The translations under genes and the position numbers were made by a program. From the NCBI GenBank assembly GCA_022823145.1, contig JAJDXS010000003.1:120930-184929 (forward strand): a DNA stretch of 64,000 bases. The letters run 5' to 3'. Of this stretch, positions 1-7,070 are shown one piece after another. How positions within the stretch are numbered: the stretch's first letter is position 1; the number at the start of each line of letters is the position of its first letter. The notes under the pieces were generated by a model that was given only the letters and a program-made list of their open reading frames with translations, was not told the DNA's origin and made no database searches. This DNA comes from Gemmatimonadota bacterium. GTDB lineage: Bacteria > Gemmatimonadota > Gemmatimonadetes > Longimicrobiales > Gaopeijiaceae.

Positions 1-918
1 GTAGTCTTCCCGCCAGGCGCGGACGTCTGCACTGGTCACTTCCCTGTCGGGTTCGGTCCAGCGCACGATCAACCGGAGGTTGAACTCATCGTCCAGCACC
101 CTCACCTCCGTTTCGCTTCCGTGTCCCAGCACGACGGTGGAACCGCTCGCGTCGACTTCCGCGAACGACTGGAACAGGGGGAACAGCCACAGGTCCGACG
201 CGCTCACCTGGCCCTCGGTTCGGTCGGGAATGCGGGCCAGGTTGCCGACGAGCTCGCCATCTGGATCGTACACCAGAACCATCAGGGTGTCAGCCACGCT
301 GAAGTTCTCGTTGCGAGCCCTCTTGCTGCTCGCGTTCAGGCTGTATCCGTTGTCCAGGACGCCGCCTGACTGCGGCGGATTGGGCAGAATCGGCGTGAGA
401 TTGACCTGACGGACGAACTCGCCCTGCGGTGTGAAGAGGTTGTAGCGCCATGGACGGTAGTCGCCGACCCAGAGCGTGTCGCCCGCCGTGATCCACAGCA
501 GGAAGGGATCGCGGAACTCGCCGGGCCCCTCGCCGTGCCGGCCCATGGTGCGCAGGTGTCCGCCGGTTTCGTCGTAGATGCGCACCTCGGCGCTGTTTCG
601 GTCTACCGCCACGATCGACCCGTCCGACAAGCGGCCTGCGCCCCGGATTGAGGAGAACCACTGGGTTTCGTCGCCCTCGTCTTCGCCTATTGCCGCCACC
701 GGCTCGTCGCCGATCGCGCATGTGGCATCCGAGTCTGCCGGATGGCTGGTGACGATCTGGACGCCGGCGCTGTCGATCGCGATGTCGGGTATCTGCTCGG
801 ACACTTGGCTGCACGCTGCCGTCAGGAAGGCGCAGGACGCCGCGACAGCGGCCGGCAGGTGGTGTGGCGTGCGCCCGGAAGATACCCTGAGTGCGCGCGT
901 ACTCATTCCGAGACCCAT
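1..918 (-). CDS. 6-bladed beta-propeller lipoprotein, C-terminus outside window
   Basis: Reading the minus strand from an ATG at 918 gives 306 uninterrupted codons running off the window edge. The N-terminus has a signal peptide ending in a lipobox-like LTAAC (Cys about residue 33), so it is probably an exported lipoprotein. The body shows propeller-type repeats such as GRLSDGSIVAVDRNSAEVRI and the motif GRHGEGPGEF, which is characteristic of 6-bladed (NHL-like) beta-propeller proteins. A purine-rich AAGGGGAA lies about 7 bases upstream of the ATG; an in-frame ATG 12 bases further in is also possible. The gene is divergent from padR and faces the same 150-bp intergenic region. A related but separate protein is encoded at 58923-60170. 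Substrate or partner unknown. Confidence 0.8.
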   Translation of the reverse strand, partial: MGLGMSTRALRVSSGRTPHHLPAAVAASCAFLTAACSQVSEQIPDIAIDSAGVQIVTSHPADSDATCAIGDEPVAAIGEDEGDETQWFSSIRGAGRLSDGSIVAVDRNSAEVRIYDETGGHLRTMGRHGEGPGEFRDPFLLWITAGDTLWVGDYRPWRYNLFTPQGEFVRQVNLTPILPNPPQSGGVLDNGYSLNASSKRARNENFSVADTLMVLVYDPDGELVGNLARIPDRTEGQVSASDLWLFPLFQSFAEVDASGSTVVLGHGSETEVRVLDDEFNLRLIVRWTEPDREVTSADVRAWREDY

Positions 919-1016
919 GTCCAGTTCCCCTTTTCCGTGCAAGCGATTCTCCGGCGGCTTCCGTTCGCGCCGGCGTGAACGATCCGACAGACCTTTGATC
1001 TCGTTGCGAACCGACA

Positions 1017-1039
1017 TACATTGTACAGTAATGTACATT
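1017..1039. promoter_or_regulatory. Candidate PadR operator
   Basis: TACATT-GTACAGT-AATGTA is a perfect 6-bp inverted repeat (1017-1035), and it overlaps a second palindrome AATGTACATT (1030-1039), giving three half-sites. It lies 33 bases upstream of the padR start and within the divergent region to the beta-propeller gene. ATGTA/TACAT half-sites are what PadR-family repressors are known to bind, so autoregulation is inferred. Confidence 0.55.
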
Positions 1040-1071
1040 GTTCCACAAGATATGCGAAGGAGTACATCGTC

Positions 1072-1410
1072 ATGAGGCCGGTATCGAAGGAGCTCGTCGC
1101 AGCGTCCTCGCGTCCCATGGTTCTGTCCATCCTGGCAGGAGGCGAGAACTACGGATACGAGATCCTGAAGCAGGTCAGGCTGCTATCGGGAGGCAGGCTC
1201 GAATGGTCCGACGGGATGCTCTACCCGGTCCTTCACCGCCTGGAGCGGGACGGGTTGATCAAGGGGCGTTGGCAACTCACCGACGAGGGACGGCGTCGGA
1301 AGTACTATCGGCTGACCGCTCGCGGAAAGGGGCAGCTGGCTACGGATCGGGAGAACTGGCGCATGGTCCACGGGGCACTCGAAACGTCATGGGGAGGTGG
1401 ACATGTCTGA
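1072..1410 (+). CDS. PadR family transcriptional regulator
   Basis: A 112-residue protein made almost wholly of a PadR winged helix: VLSILAGGENYGYEI (helix-turn-helix entry), then DGMLYPVLHRLERDGLI and the wing residues RRRKYYRLTARGK. The ATG at 1072 is chosen because GAAGGAG lies about 10 bases upstream; the reading frame is open further upstream but lacks a site there. The stop codon overlaps the start of the next gene by 8 bases, so the two are translationally coupled, the usual arrangement of PadR repressors with HAAS-domain membrane proteins. It probably represses its own operon through the palindromes at 1017-1039. The ligand is unknown. Confidence 0.9.
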   Translation: MRPVSKELVAASSRPMVLSILAGGENYGYEILKQVRLLSGGRLEWSDGMLYPVLHRLERDGLIKGRWQLTDEGRRRKYYRLTARGKGQLATDRENWRMVHGALETSWGGGHV

Positions 1411-2035
1411 CATGGAGCGCGCGATCCGCCACTGGCGCCGGAAGCTGGAGCGACGGTCCGGGCTGTCGGTACGCGAGGTGGACGAGCTGGAGGATCATCT
1501 CCGGGCGCGACTTGAGGTGGAGCTGGAGTTGAACGGGGGGATGGAGCCGGCCAGGATACTCCGGGACATCCGGGACGAGATCGGTGAGGCAAGTGTGCTT
1601 GCGCGAGAGTTCGCGAAGGCCGGTTGGCTCAGATGGCGCCAGCTTGTGGTTGCCGGGTGGGCGGTGTTCGCGGTCTCCCTGTTCCTTCCGGTCTTCGGGG
1701 AGTTCTCGATCCGGTACGGATATGACGTCTTCTGGGAGCGCTGGCCGATCTGTTTGCCCCTGTTCCTGACCCTGTGGGAAGCAGGGCGCTACGATCCCTC
1801 GAGAGGTCGCGCACTGGCCTGGCTCAACGCCGTTGCGGCATTCTACCTGGTCGCTGTCGGAATGGACCAGCTCGTCCGTGGCAACACCGCCATAATCGTC
1901 GGCGCTACGATCCGGTCCGGCAGCTTCCTTGTCGGGTTCTGGACCTGGACCGCCGCGCAGTTGCTCGTAACGACGGGTTGTTGGCTGCGTACCGGTCGGT
2001 GGGTGTCGGCGGGGGCCCTGCGTGCGCCGGGTTGA
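1403..2035 (+). CDS. HAAS/permease-prefix-domain membrane protein
   Basis: The 210-residue product has an N-terminal cytoplasmic helical module of about 70 residues (SGLSVREVDELEDHLRARLE, then an acidic GEASVLAREFA segment). This resembles the HAAS/permease-prefix domain often encoded beside PadR regulators. About four hydrophobic segments follow (near residues 75-95, 110-122, 132-150 and 160-180). The ATG at 1403 is preceded by GGGGAGG with a 5-base spacer, which is better than the GTG at 1397. Unlike the large Acidobacteria/Gemmatimonadota permeases with this prefix, no MacB/FtsX permease part follows. Function unknown; it may be the PadR-controlled target. Confidence 0.7.
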   Translation: MSDMERAIRHWRRKLERRSGLSVREVDELEDHLRARLEVELELNGGMEPARILRDIRDEIGEASVLAREFAKAGWLRWRQLVVAGWAVFAVSLFLPVFGEFSIRYGYDVFWERWPICLPLFLTLWEAGRYDPSRGRALAWLNAVAAFYLVAVGMDQLVRGNTAIIVGATIRSGSFLVGFWTWTAAQLLVTTGCWLRTGRWVSAGALRAPG

Positions 2036-2074
2036 GGACAGGGAGCCGGCATCGAATGGGAAAGGGGTGATCCA

Positions 2075-2491
2075 ATGAGCCAGGAATACAGACAGTGGCG
2101 TCGGCTGGTGTTCGCCGCGTGGGCGGTGTTCGCCGTTTCGTTCGTCTTGCCGGCCTATGTCCAGGGGAGCTCCGAGCTCGGCTGGGAAGCGTTCCTGAAT
2201 GCGCTGTTTTTTGGGGACCGGACCGGGAAGGTGAGCGCGCTCACCAACCTGCTCGTGCTCGCCACTCTCACGACGCTGCGGGCGAAGTGGACCCAAAGCC
2301 GGCTCGTCGGCGGCCGCTGGCTGCCATTGGTCCTGGGCGCGGCCGGTGTTCTGAATCTCGTGTACTGGCCGATCTGGGTGGCCGATTCAAGCAGTGTAAC
2401 GGGTCTACTCGTGGGTTACTGGTTGTGGGCGGGCTCCTTCCTGGGTGTCGCCCTGGGCTTATGGATGCTCGCGTCGAAACGACAGATGTAA
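2075..2491 (+). CDS. Small four-helix membrane protein, paralogue of the preceding gene
   Basis: A 138-residue protein with about four transmembrane segments. Its first helix, RRLVFAAWAVFAVSFVLPAY, closely matches the first helix of the preceding protein (RQLVVAGWAVFAVSLFLPVF), so it looks like a duplicate of that membrane part without the HAAS prefix. It starts at an ATG with an AAAGGGGTG sequence 6-8 bases upstream and lies 39 bases after the preceding stop, consistent with a padR operon. No catalytic motif is visible and the role is unknown. The roughly 250 bases downstream contain no supported gene. Confidence 0.7.
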   Translation: MSQEYRQWRRLVFAAWAVFAVSFVLPAYVQGSSELGWEAFLNALFFGDRTGKVSALTNLLVLATLTTLRAKWTQSRLVGGRWLPLVLGAAGVLNLVYWPIWVADSSSVTGLLVGYWLWAGSFLGVALGLWMLASKRQM

Positions 2492-2745
2492 TCTAGGCAT
2501 GACATAGTGACGTGTCTGCTTTACATGTTGCTGTCGTCGGTGGATCATCCATGCGCGGCCGTCCGAGGTCGATAGCGGTCCAACTCGATGGTGTCCTCCA
2601 GCTCGCGAGCCGTGGCTGAGTCGTACGCGGCCGGCGATCCGGGGAGCTGACGGGGTACAGTCTATCGGGATCGCCTTTCGCTCCTTATCAGCACGGCTGT
2701 AGGTTCCGCCACAAGGCCCATCGACCCCGAAGGAGCAAAGCCGTC

Positions 2746-5040
2746 ATGACAGGCCGCCGACACCCATCCGCGCTCCCGTTGGTCGCCGGTTTCGCCGGCA
2801 CCCTCGCCCTCGCCCCCGCCGCCCCCCTCCCCGCCCAGACCCAGCAGCGCCCCTTCACGCCCGAGGTCGCCCTCGACGTCCGCGGTGTGGGCATTGCGGC
2901 GGTGACCAGCGATGGCACCCGCGTCGCCGCGACAGTGCGCACCCGGCGCGACCGCACCGACGTGGATCATCAGCGCTTCGGCGACCCCACGTACATCTCC
3001 CCGGTGTCCACCCGCCTGATGGTGATCGATACGCGGAGCGGGGAGCGCACGTGGGTGCATGAGGAGCCGGCCCAGCTGAGCGGCTTCGCGTGGTCGCCCG
3101 GCGGGGAGCGGCTGGCGTACTTCGCCGTCGAGGACGGGGCGTACAGGCTCCGGATCTTCGACGCGAACGCGGGCCGGGCGGCAACGGTGGCGCTCGGCAC
3201 CGACCTGCCGATCGCGTCGTCGTCGCCGCTCGCGTGGGCTCCCGACGGGACCAGCGTACTCCTGGGCCTGCGCCCCGCCGGATGGGCCGATGAGGCACGC
3301 GCAGCCTTTGTCGCCCTGACCGAGGCGCCGGTCATCGTGCAGGATTCCCGCAACGACTTCCTGGCCTGGGACCGCGTGAGGAACATCGCTGCGCGGCAGA
3401 TCACCGCACTCGTCTCACTCGACAATGGCAGCGTGCGAGAGATCCTGAGCGACGCAACGCCCTCGGGGCCGGGCTTCTCGGAGGACGGGTCGTACATCAC
3501 GTATTCGACGGCCACGCGCACGAAGACATCGTACACGCGGAGGGACGGGACGGAGTACGAGCTCTTCCGGCTCGACCTGGCGGACGGCGGCGAGCCCGAG
3601 TCGCTGCGGGACACCGGCGAGCAGCGCATGAACGTGACCTGGAACGACTCGCGTGACGCGTTCGCGTATGCAGATGACGGATCGGTGTACGTGCGGCGGC
3701 TCGACGAGGAGGAGGCCGTGGACGTGACGGCCGATCACCGCGGCGACCCGCCGGCCGACGCCGGGACCGACGCGGAAGGAGGCGATGACGCGAGCGCCGA
3801 CTCCACCCGCATCCGCTTCTCGGTGCAGCGCTGGAGCCCGGACGGCGACGCGCTGCTGCTCTCCTCACAGGACGCCTGGCACTTCCTCGACCTCGGCAGC
3901 AACGACCTGCGCACCGTCCTCCAACTCGAGGAAGACGCGGATACGCGGCCGCGCCGCCAGGTCCGGGGCTGGAGCGACGGCGGCCGCCACATCCATTTCA
4001 GCTTCTCCGCCCGGGACCGCTGGCAGCGCGGCCTGAAGCGCCTCGACACCGCCACCGGCGCCGTAGAAACCCTCGTCCTCGACGACAACCTCTACCGCTC
4101 CTGGAACATCTCCGACGACGGCAACACGATCGTCTACACCATGTCGGACGGCGACCGTCCCGACGAGATCCACGTCGCGCGCGGCGACCTCTCGGCCCCC
4201 CGGCAGCTCACCGCCTCCAACCCCCAGCTCGACGATGTCGCGCTCACCCGCAGCGAGCTGATCGAATACCTCGACGTCGACGGCAATACGCTGTACGGCA
4301 TCCTCTACTACCCGGTCGGCTACGAGCCCGGGCGCACGTACCCGCTCGTGGCCGAGATCTACGAGCAGTTCTTCGACAACGGCTTCAACGAGAATATGAA
4401 CCTGATCACCGCGCAGGGGTGGTTCGGGTTCCGTCCGTCGGTGCGCTTCGAGGAGGGCTTCCCCGGCGAGGCATGGCTGAAGGCCGTGCCCAACGCGATC
4501 AACAAGATCATCGAGCGGGGCCTCGTCGACCCGGACCGGGTGGGCGTCTACGGGCAGAGCTACGGGGGCTACGCGACCAACCTGCTGATCACCCAAACGG
4601 ACCGTTTCGCGGCGGCGGCCAACGTGTCCGGCAAGGTCAACATCATCTCGTTCCTGGGCGACTCGCCGAAGATCACGACGCGCAACTACGCGGCCGCCGA
4701 GGTCGGACAGGACCGGATCGGCGCGACGCTCTGGGAGCAGCCGCACAAGTACATCGAGCACTCGGCGGTCATGTTCGCGGACCGGATCGAGACGCCGCTG
4801 CTCATGCTCTCGGGCGAGGGCGACTGGAACGTGCCGGCGACGAACCAGCGCGAGATGTACTACGCGCTCCGGCGTCTGGGGAAGGAGGTCGTGTGGGTGC
4901 ACTACACGGCGGGCGGTCACGGAGCCGGGCGCGCCAGCACGGCGGCCGATTTCCAGGACCACTGGCAGCGCATGTTCGAGTGGTTTGCAGAGCACTTTGG
5001 TGAGGAGGAGGAGAGGAGGGCGGCGACATCGGACCGGTGA
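2746..5040 (+). CDS. S9 family serine peptidase (prolyl oligopeptidase/DPP type)
   Basis: A secreted 764-residue peptidase. A signal peptide ends near PLPAQTQQ; residues of about 40-500 form a WD40-like/PD40 beta-propeller (repeats such as FAWSPGGERLAYF and RWSPDGDALLLSS), followed by the alpha/beta-hydrolase domain. The catalytic triad is readable: the nucleophile elbow GQSYGGYA, Asp in LSGEGDWNVPA and His in TAGGHGAG. Enzymes of this family cleave short peptides, often after Pro. The start is supported by AAGGAG about 10 bases upstream. The 3' end overlaps the SDR gene by 4 bases (GTGA), implying coupling. An acidic insert (residues about 330-350, rich in D, A and E) interrupts the propeller. 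One of three S9 genes in the window. Confidence 0.93.
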   Translation: MTGRRHPSALPLVAGFAGTLALAPAAPLPAQTQQRPFTPEVALDVRGVGIAAVTSDGTRVAATVRTRRDRTDVDHQRFGDPTYISPVSTRLMVIDTRSGERTWVHEEPAQLSGFAWSPGGERLAYFAVEDGAYRLRIFDANAGRAATVALGTDLPIASSSPLAWAPDGTSVLLGLRPAGWADEARAAFVALTEAPVIVQDSRNDFLAWDRVRNIAARQITALVSLDNGSVREILSDATPSGPGFSEDGSYITYSTATRTKTSYTRRDGTEYELFRLDLADGGEPESLRDTGEQRMNVTWNDSRDAFAYADDGSVYVRRLDEEEAVDVTADHRGDPPADAGTDAEGGDDASADSTRIRFSVQRWSPDGDALLLSSQDAWHFLDLGSNDLRTVLQLEEDADTRPRRQVRGWSDGGRHIHFSFSARDRWQRGLKRLDTATGAVETLVLDDNLYRSWNISDDGNTIVYTMSDGDRPDEIHVARGDLSAPRQLTASNPQLDDVALTRSELIEYLDVDGNTLYGILYYPVGYEPGRTYPLVAEIYEQFFDNGFNENMNLITAQGWFGFRPSVRFEEGFPGEAWLKAVPNAINKIIERGLVDPDRVGVYGQSYGGYATNLLITQTDRFAAAANVSGKVNIISFLGDSPKITTRNYAAAEVGQDRIGATLWEQPHKYIEHSAVMFADRIETPLLMLSGEGDWNVPATNQREMYYALRRLGKEVVWVHYTAGGHGAGRASTAADFQDHWQRMFEWFAEHFGEEEERRAATSDR

Positions 5041-5954
5041 CCCCGGCCGCACTCCGCGGCCAGACCGCGGTCTTGACCGGCGCCAACTCGGGCGTCGGCC
5101 GCTCGGCCACCGAAATGCTGCTCCGCGCGGGCGTCCATGTCACGATGATCTGCCGCAGCCGCGTGCGCGGCGAGCAGGCGCTGGAGGAGCTGCGCGATCT
5201 CGCGGCCGCCGCCGGTGCCGACGTGGCACTGGAGGTGGCCGACATGTCGCGACTCGACGACGTGCGCCGGGCCGGCGCGCGGATCGCCGCCCGGTTGCCC
5301 GCCATCGACATCCTCGTGAACAACGCCGGCGTCTCGCAGGCGCGCTGCGTGGAATCCGCAGAGGGCTTCGAGCTGACCTTCGCCACGAACCACCTCGGGC
5401 ACTTCCTCCTCACCCACCTCCTCCTCGAACGGCTGGAGTCGGGGCGCGGGCGCATCGTCAACGTCAGCTCGCGGGGCCACCGGGGCGGCGACCTGAGGCG
5501 CGCGCCACTCGAGGACATCGCCCGGGGACGCGCCTGGAGGGGTGCCCTTCAGGCCTACGGGGACTCGAAGCTCGCCAACATCCTGTTCACCACCGAATCG
5601 GTGCGGCGCTGGGGCGGCCGCAGGGTCACCGCCAACTCCGTGCACCCCGGGGTGCTCGCCACCGAGATCTGGAAGAAAACCCCGTTTCTCGTCCGCCTGC
5701 TGCTCCGGCCGTTCACCTGGTTCATGGACAAGCCCGAGGTCGGGGGCGCGGCGGTGATGAACCTCGTCCGGGATCCCGCGCGCGACGATGTTGTGAACGG
5801 GCTGTACTTCAGCGAACTCGACGAGGAGCAGCCGAGTGCACAGGCCCGCGACGAGGATCTGGCGCGGGAGCTCTGGGACCGCTGCCTGGAATGGACTGAG
5901 GATCACACGGGTCGAACGCCCACCCACGAAGGAGACAACGATGCCCGAAGCTGA
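5037..5954 (+). CDS. Short-chain dehydrogenase/reductase, retinol-dehydrogenase-like
   Basis: A 305-residue SDR with the Rossmann motif TGANSGVGRSATEM (TGxxxGxG), the NNAG motif (ILVNNAGVS), the catalytic Ser in NVSSRGH and the YxxxK pair in AYGDSKLAN. The long C-terminal half, with a TNHLGHFLLT core, resembles the RDH11-14/WW-oxidoreductase subgroup of NAD(P)H-dependent reductases acting on lipophilic carbonyls or alcohols. The GTG start at 5037 overlaps the peptidase stop in a GTGA junction, and its own stop overlaps the next gene by 14 bases, so three genes are coupled. The substrate cannot be read from sequence. Confidence 0.88.
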   Translation: MTPAALRGQTAVLTGANSGVGRSATEMLLRAGVHVTMICRSRVRGEQALEELRDLAAAAGADVALEVADMSRLDDVRRAGARIAARLPAIDILVNNAGVSQARCVESAEGFELTFATNHLGHFLLTHLLLERLESGRGRIVNVSSRGHRGGDLRRAPLEDIARGRAWRGALQAYGDSKLANILFTTESVRRWGGRRVTANSVHPGVLATEIWKKTPFLVRLLLRPFTWFMDKPEVGGAAVMNLVRDPARDDVVNGLYFSELDEEQPSAQARDEDLARELWDRCLEWTEDHTGRTPTHEGDNDARS

Positions 5955-6402
5955 CCGTATCGGCACCTGCCTCTGGTTCGAAGACCGCTCGGTCGAAGCG
6001 GCCGAGTTCTACGTCTCCCTCTTCCCGGACTCCCGGATCGTGGAGGTCGCGACGGTCGGCGCCGGCCCGGCCAGGGGCAATTCGTTCGTGGTGTTCGAGC
6101 TGTCCGGCCGCACGTTCCAGGGGATCGACGGCGGCCCGATGTTCAAGTTCACCCCCGCGATCTCGTTCGTGGTGAACTGCGAGTCCCAGGAGGAGATCGA
6201 CCATTACTGGAGCGCGCTGTCGGAGGGCGGCCGCGAGGGCTACTGCGGCTGGCTCGACGACCGCTTCGGGGTGTCCTGGCAGGTGGTGCCCGCAAACATG
6301 GGCGAGCTGATGGGCGCCGATCCGAAGCGGGTCATGGAAGCGCTGCTCAAGATGGGGAAGATCGACATCGAGGGGTTGCGCAAGGCGAGCGCGGGGGGCT
6401 GA
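5941..6402 (+). CDS. VOC family protein (PhnB/3-demethylubiquinone methyltransferase-like)
   Basis: A 153-residue vicinal-oxygen-chelate fold protein. LWFEDRSVEAAEFYVSLFPD at the N-terminus and a C-terminal GVSWQVVPANMGELM are hallmarks of the PhnB/YjdN-type subfamily (Pfam 3-dmu-9_3-mt). AAGGAG lies 6-7 bases before the ATG, which fixes the start inside the SDR gene. The family binds small ligands in beta-alpha-beta repeats and is generally uncharacterised; the methyltransferase name is historical. It is the last gene of the S9-SDR-VOC run. Confidence 0.85.
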   Translation: MPEADRIGTCLWFEDRSVEAAEFYVSLFPDSRIVEVATVGAGPARGNSFVVFELSGRTFQGIDGGPMFKFTPAISFVVNCESQEEIDHYWSALSEGGREGYCGWLDDRFGVSWQVVPANMGELMGADPKRVMEALLKMGKIDIEGLRKASAGG

Positions 6403-6449
6403 ACGCCGGCGCGCCGCTGAATCCGGAACAGGCGGCTGAACGCCCCCGC

Positions 6450-7022
6450 TCAGCCCTCCGTCACCACCCCCAGCGACGCCTTGAATCCTATGCGGCCCCC
6501 TCCGTCCTTCCACGCCACCGCGTGCGGCACGCCTTCGCGCGCGAGGTCCTCCAGGATGCCGCGCACCTCGTCCGCGAGACGCTGGTCGAAGAGGTGAGGG
6601 TGTTCGAGGTACCAGACCATCCAGGCTTCGTCCTCCAGATGATCCTTGAAGGAGCGACGGTAGGTCTGCCACATCTTGTCCTCCATCGCGCCCGTCTCCC
6701 ACTGGTACATCAGGTTGCCGAAGTGGCGGAAGATCGCGGTCATGTAGGCGTCCCAGCGCAGCCGCTCCCCGGGCGTGAGCCGGTCTGGATCGTTGGCGGC
6801 GCGCGCGAGGAAATCGGCCATTTCGCTGTCGCGGAAGACGTGTTCGAGGAGGCGGATGCTGTTTTCGACCATCGAGTTGAACGCCGCCGCGCGCACGCTC
6901 TTCGTGTGGCGGCTGGTCTGTTCGACACCGCGCTTCATCTGGCGCGCCACCAGCAGCAGCGACAGCACGACCCCGATGGCGCCGACGAACTCGCCGAGAT
7001 TGCCGAGGATGTCCAGCGTCAT
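6450..7022 (-). CDS. Single-pass membrane protein of unknown function
   Basis: A 190-residue protein with one N-terminal transmembrane helix (GAIGVVLSLLLVARQMK) followed by a soluble, helical, Trp/Arg/Glu-rich domain with WDAYMTAIFRHFGNLMYQWE and a region with YRRSFKDHLEDEAWMVWY. Similar proteins of about 180 residues are widespread in marine bacteria without assigned function (recollection of the family, not a search). It lies 48 bases upstream of the DUF5916 stop codon on the same strand, so it could be the distal gene of that unit. No catalytic residues are recognisable. Confidence 0.7.
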   Translation of the reverse strand: MTLDILGNLGEFVGAIGVVLSLLLVARQMKRGVEQTSRHTKSVRAAAFNSMVENSIRLLEHVFRDSEMADFLARAANDPDRLTPGERLRWDAYMTAIFRHFGNLMYQWETGAMEDKMWQTYRRSFKDHLEDEAWMVWYLEHPHLFDQRLADEVRGILEDLAREGVPHAVAWKDGGGRIGFKASLGVVTEG

Positions 7023-7070
7023 CGGCCAGACGAAGAGACCGGGCGGACAAGCATGCTCTATGGGGCCCGG

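Noticed and set aside
290..1048. 252-codon minus-strand frame over the beta-propeller gene
   Set aside because: Arg/Gly-rich shadow; the adjacent frame encodes a coherent beta-propeller with a lipobox.
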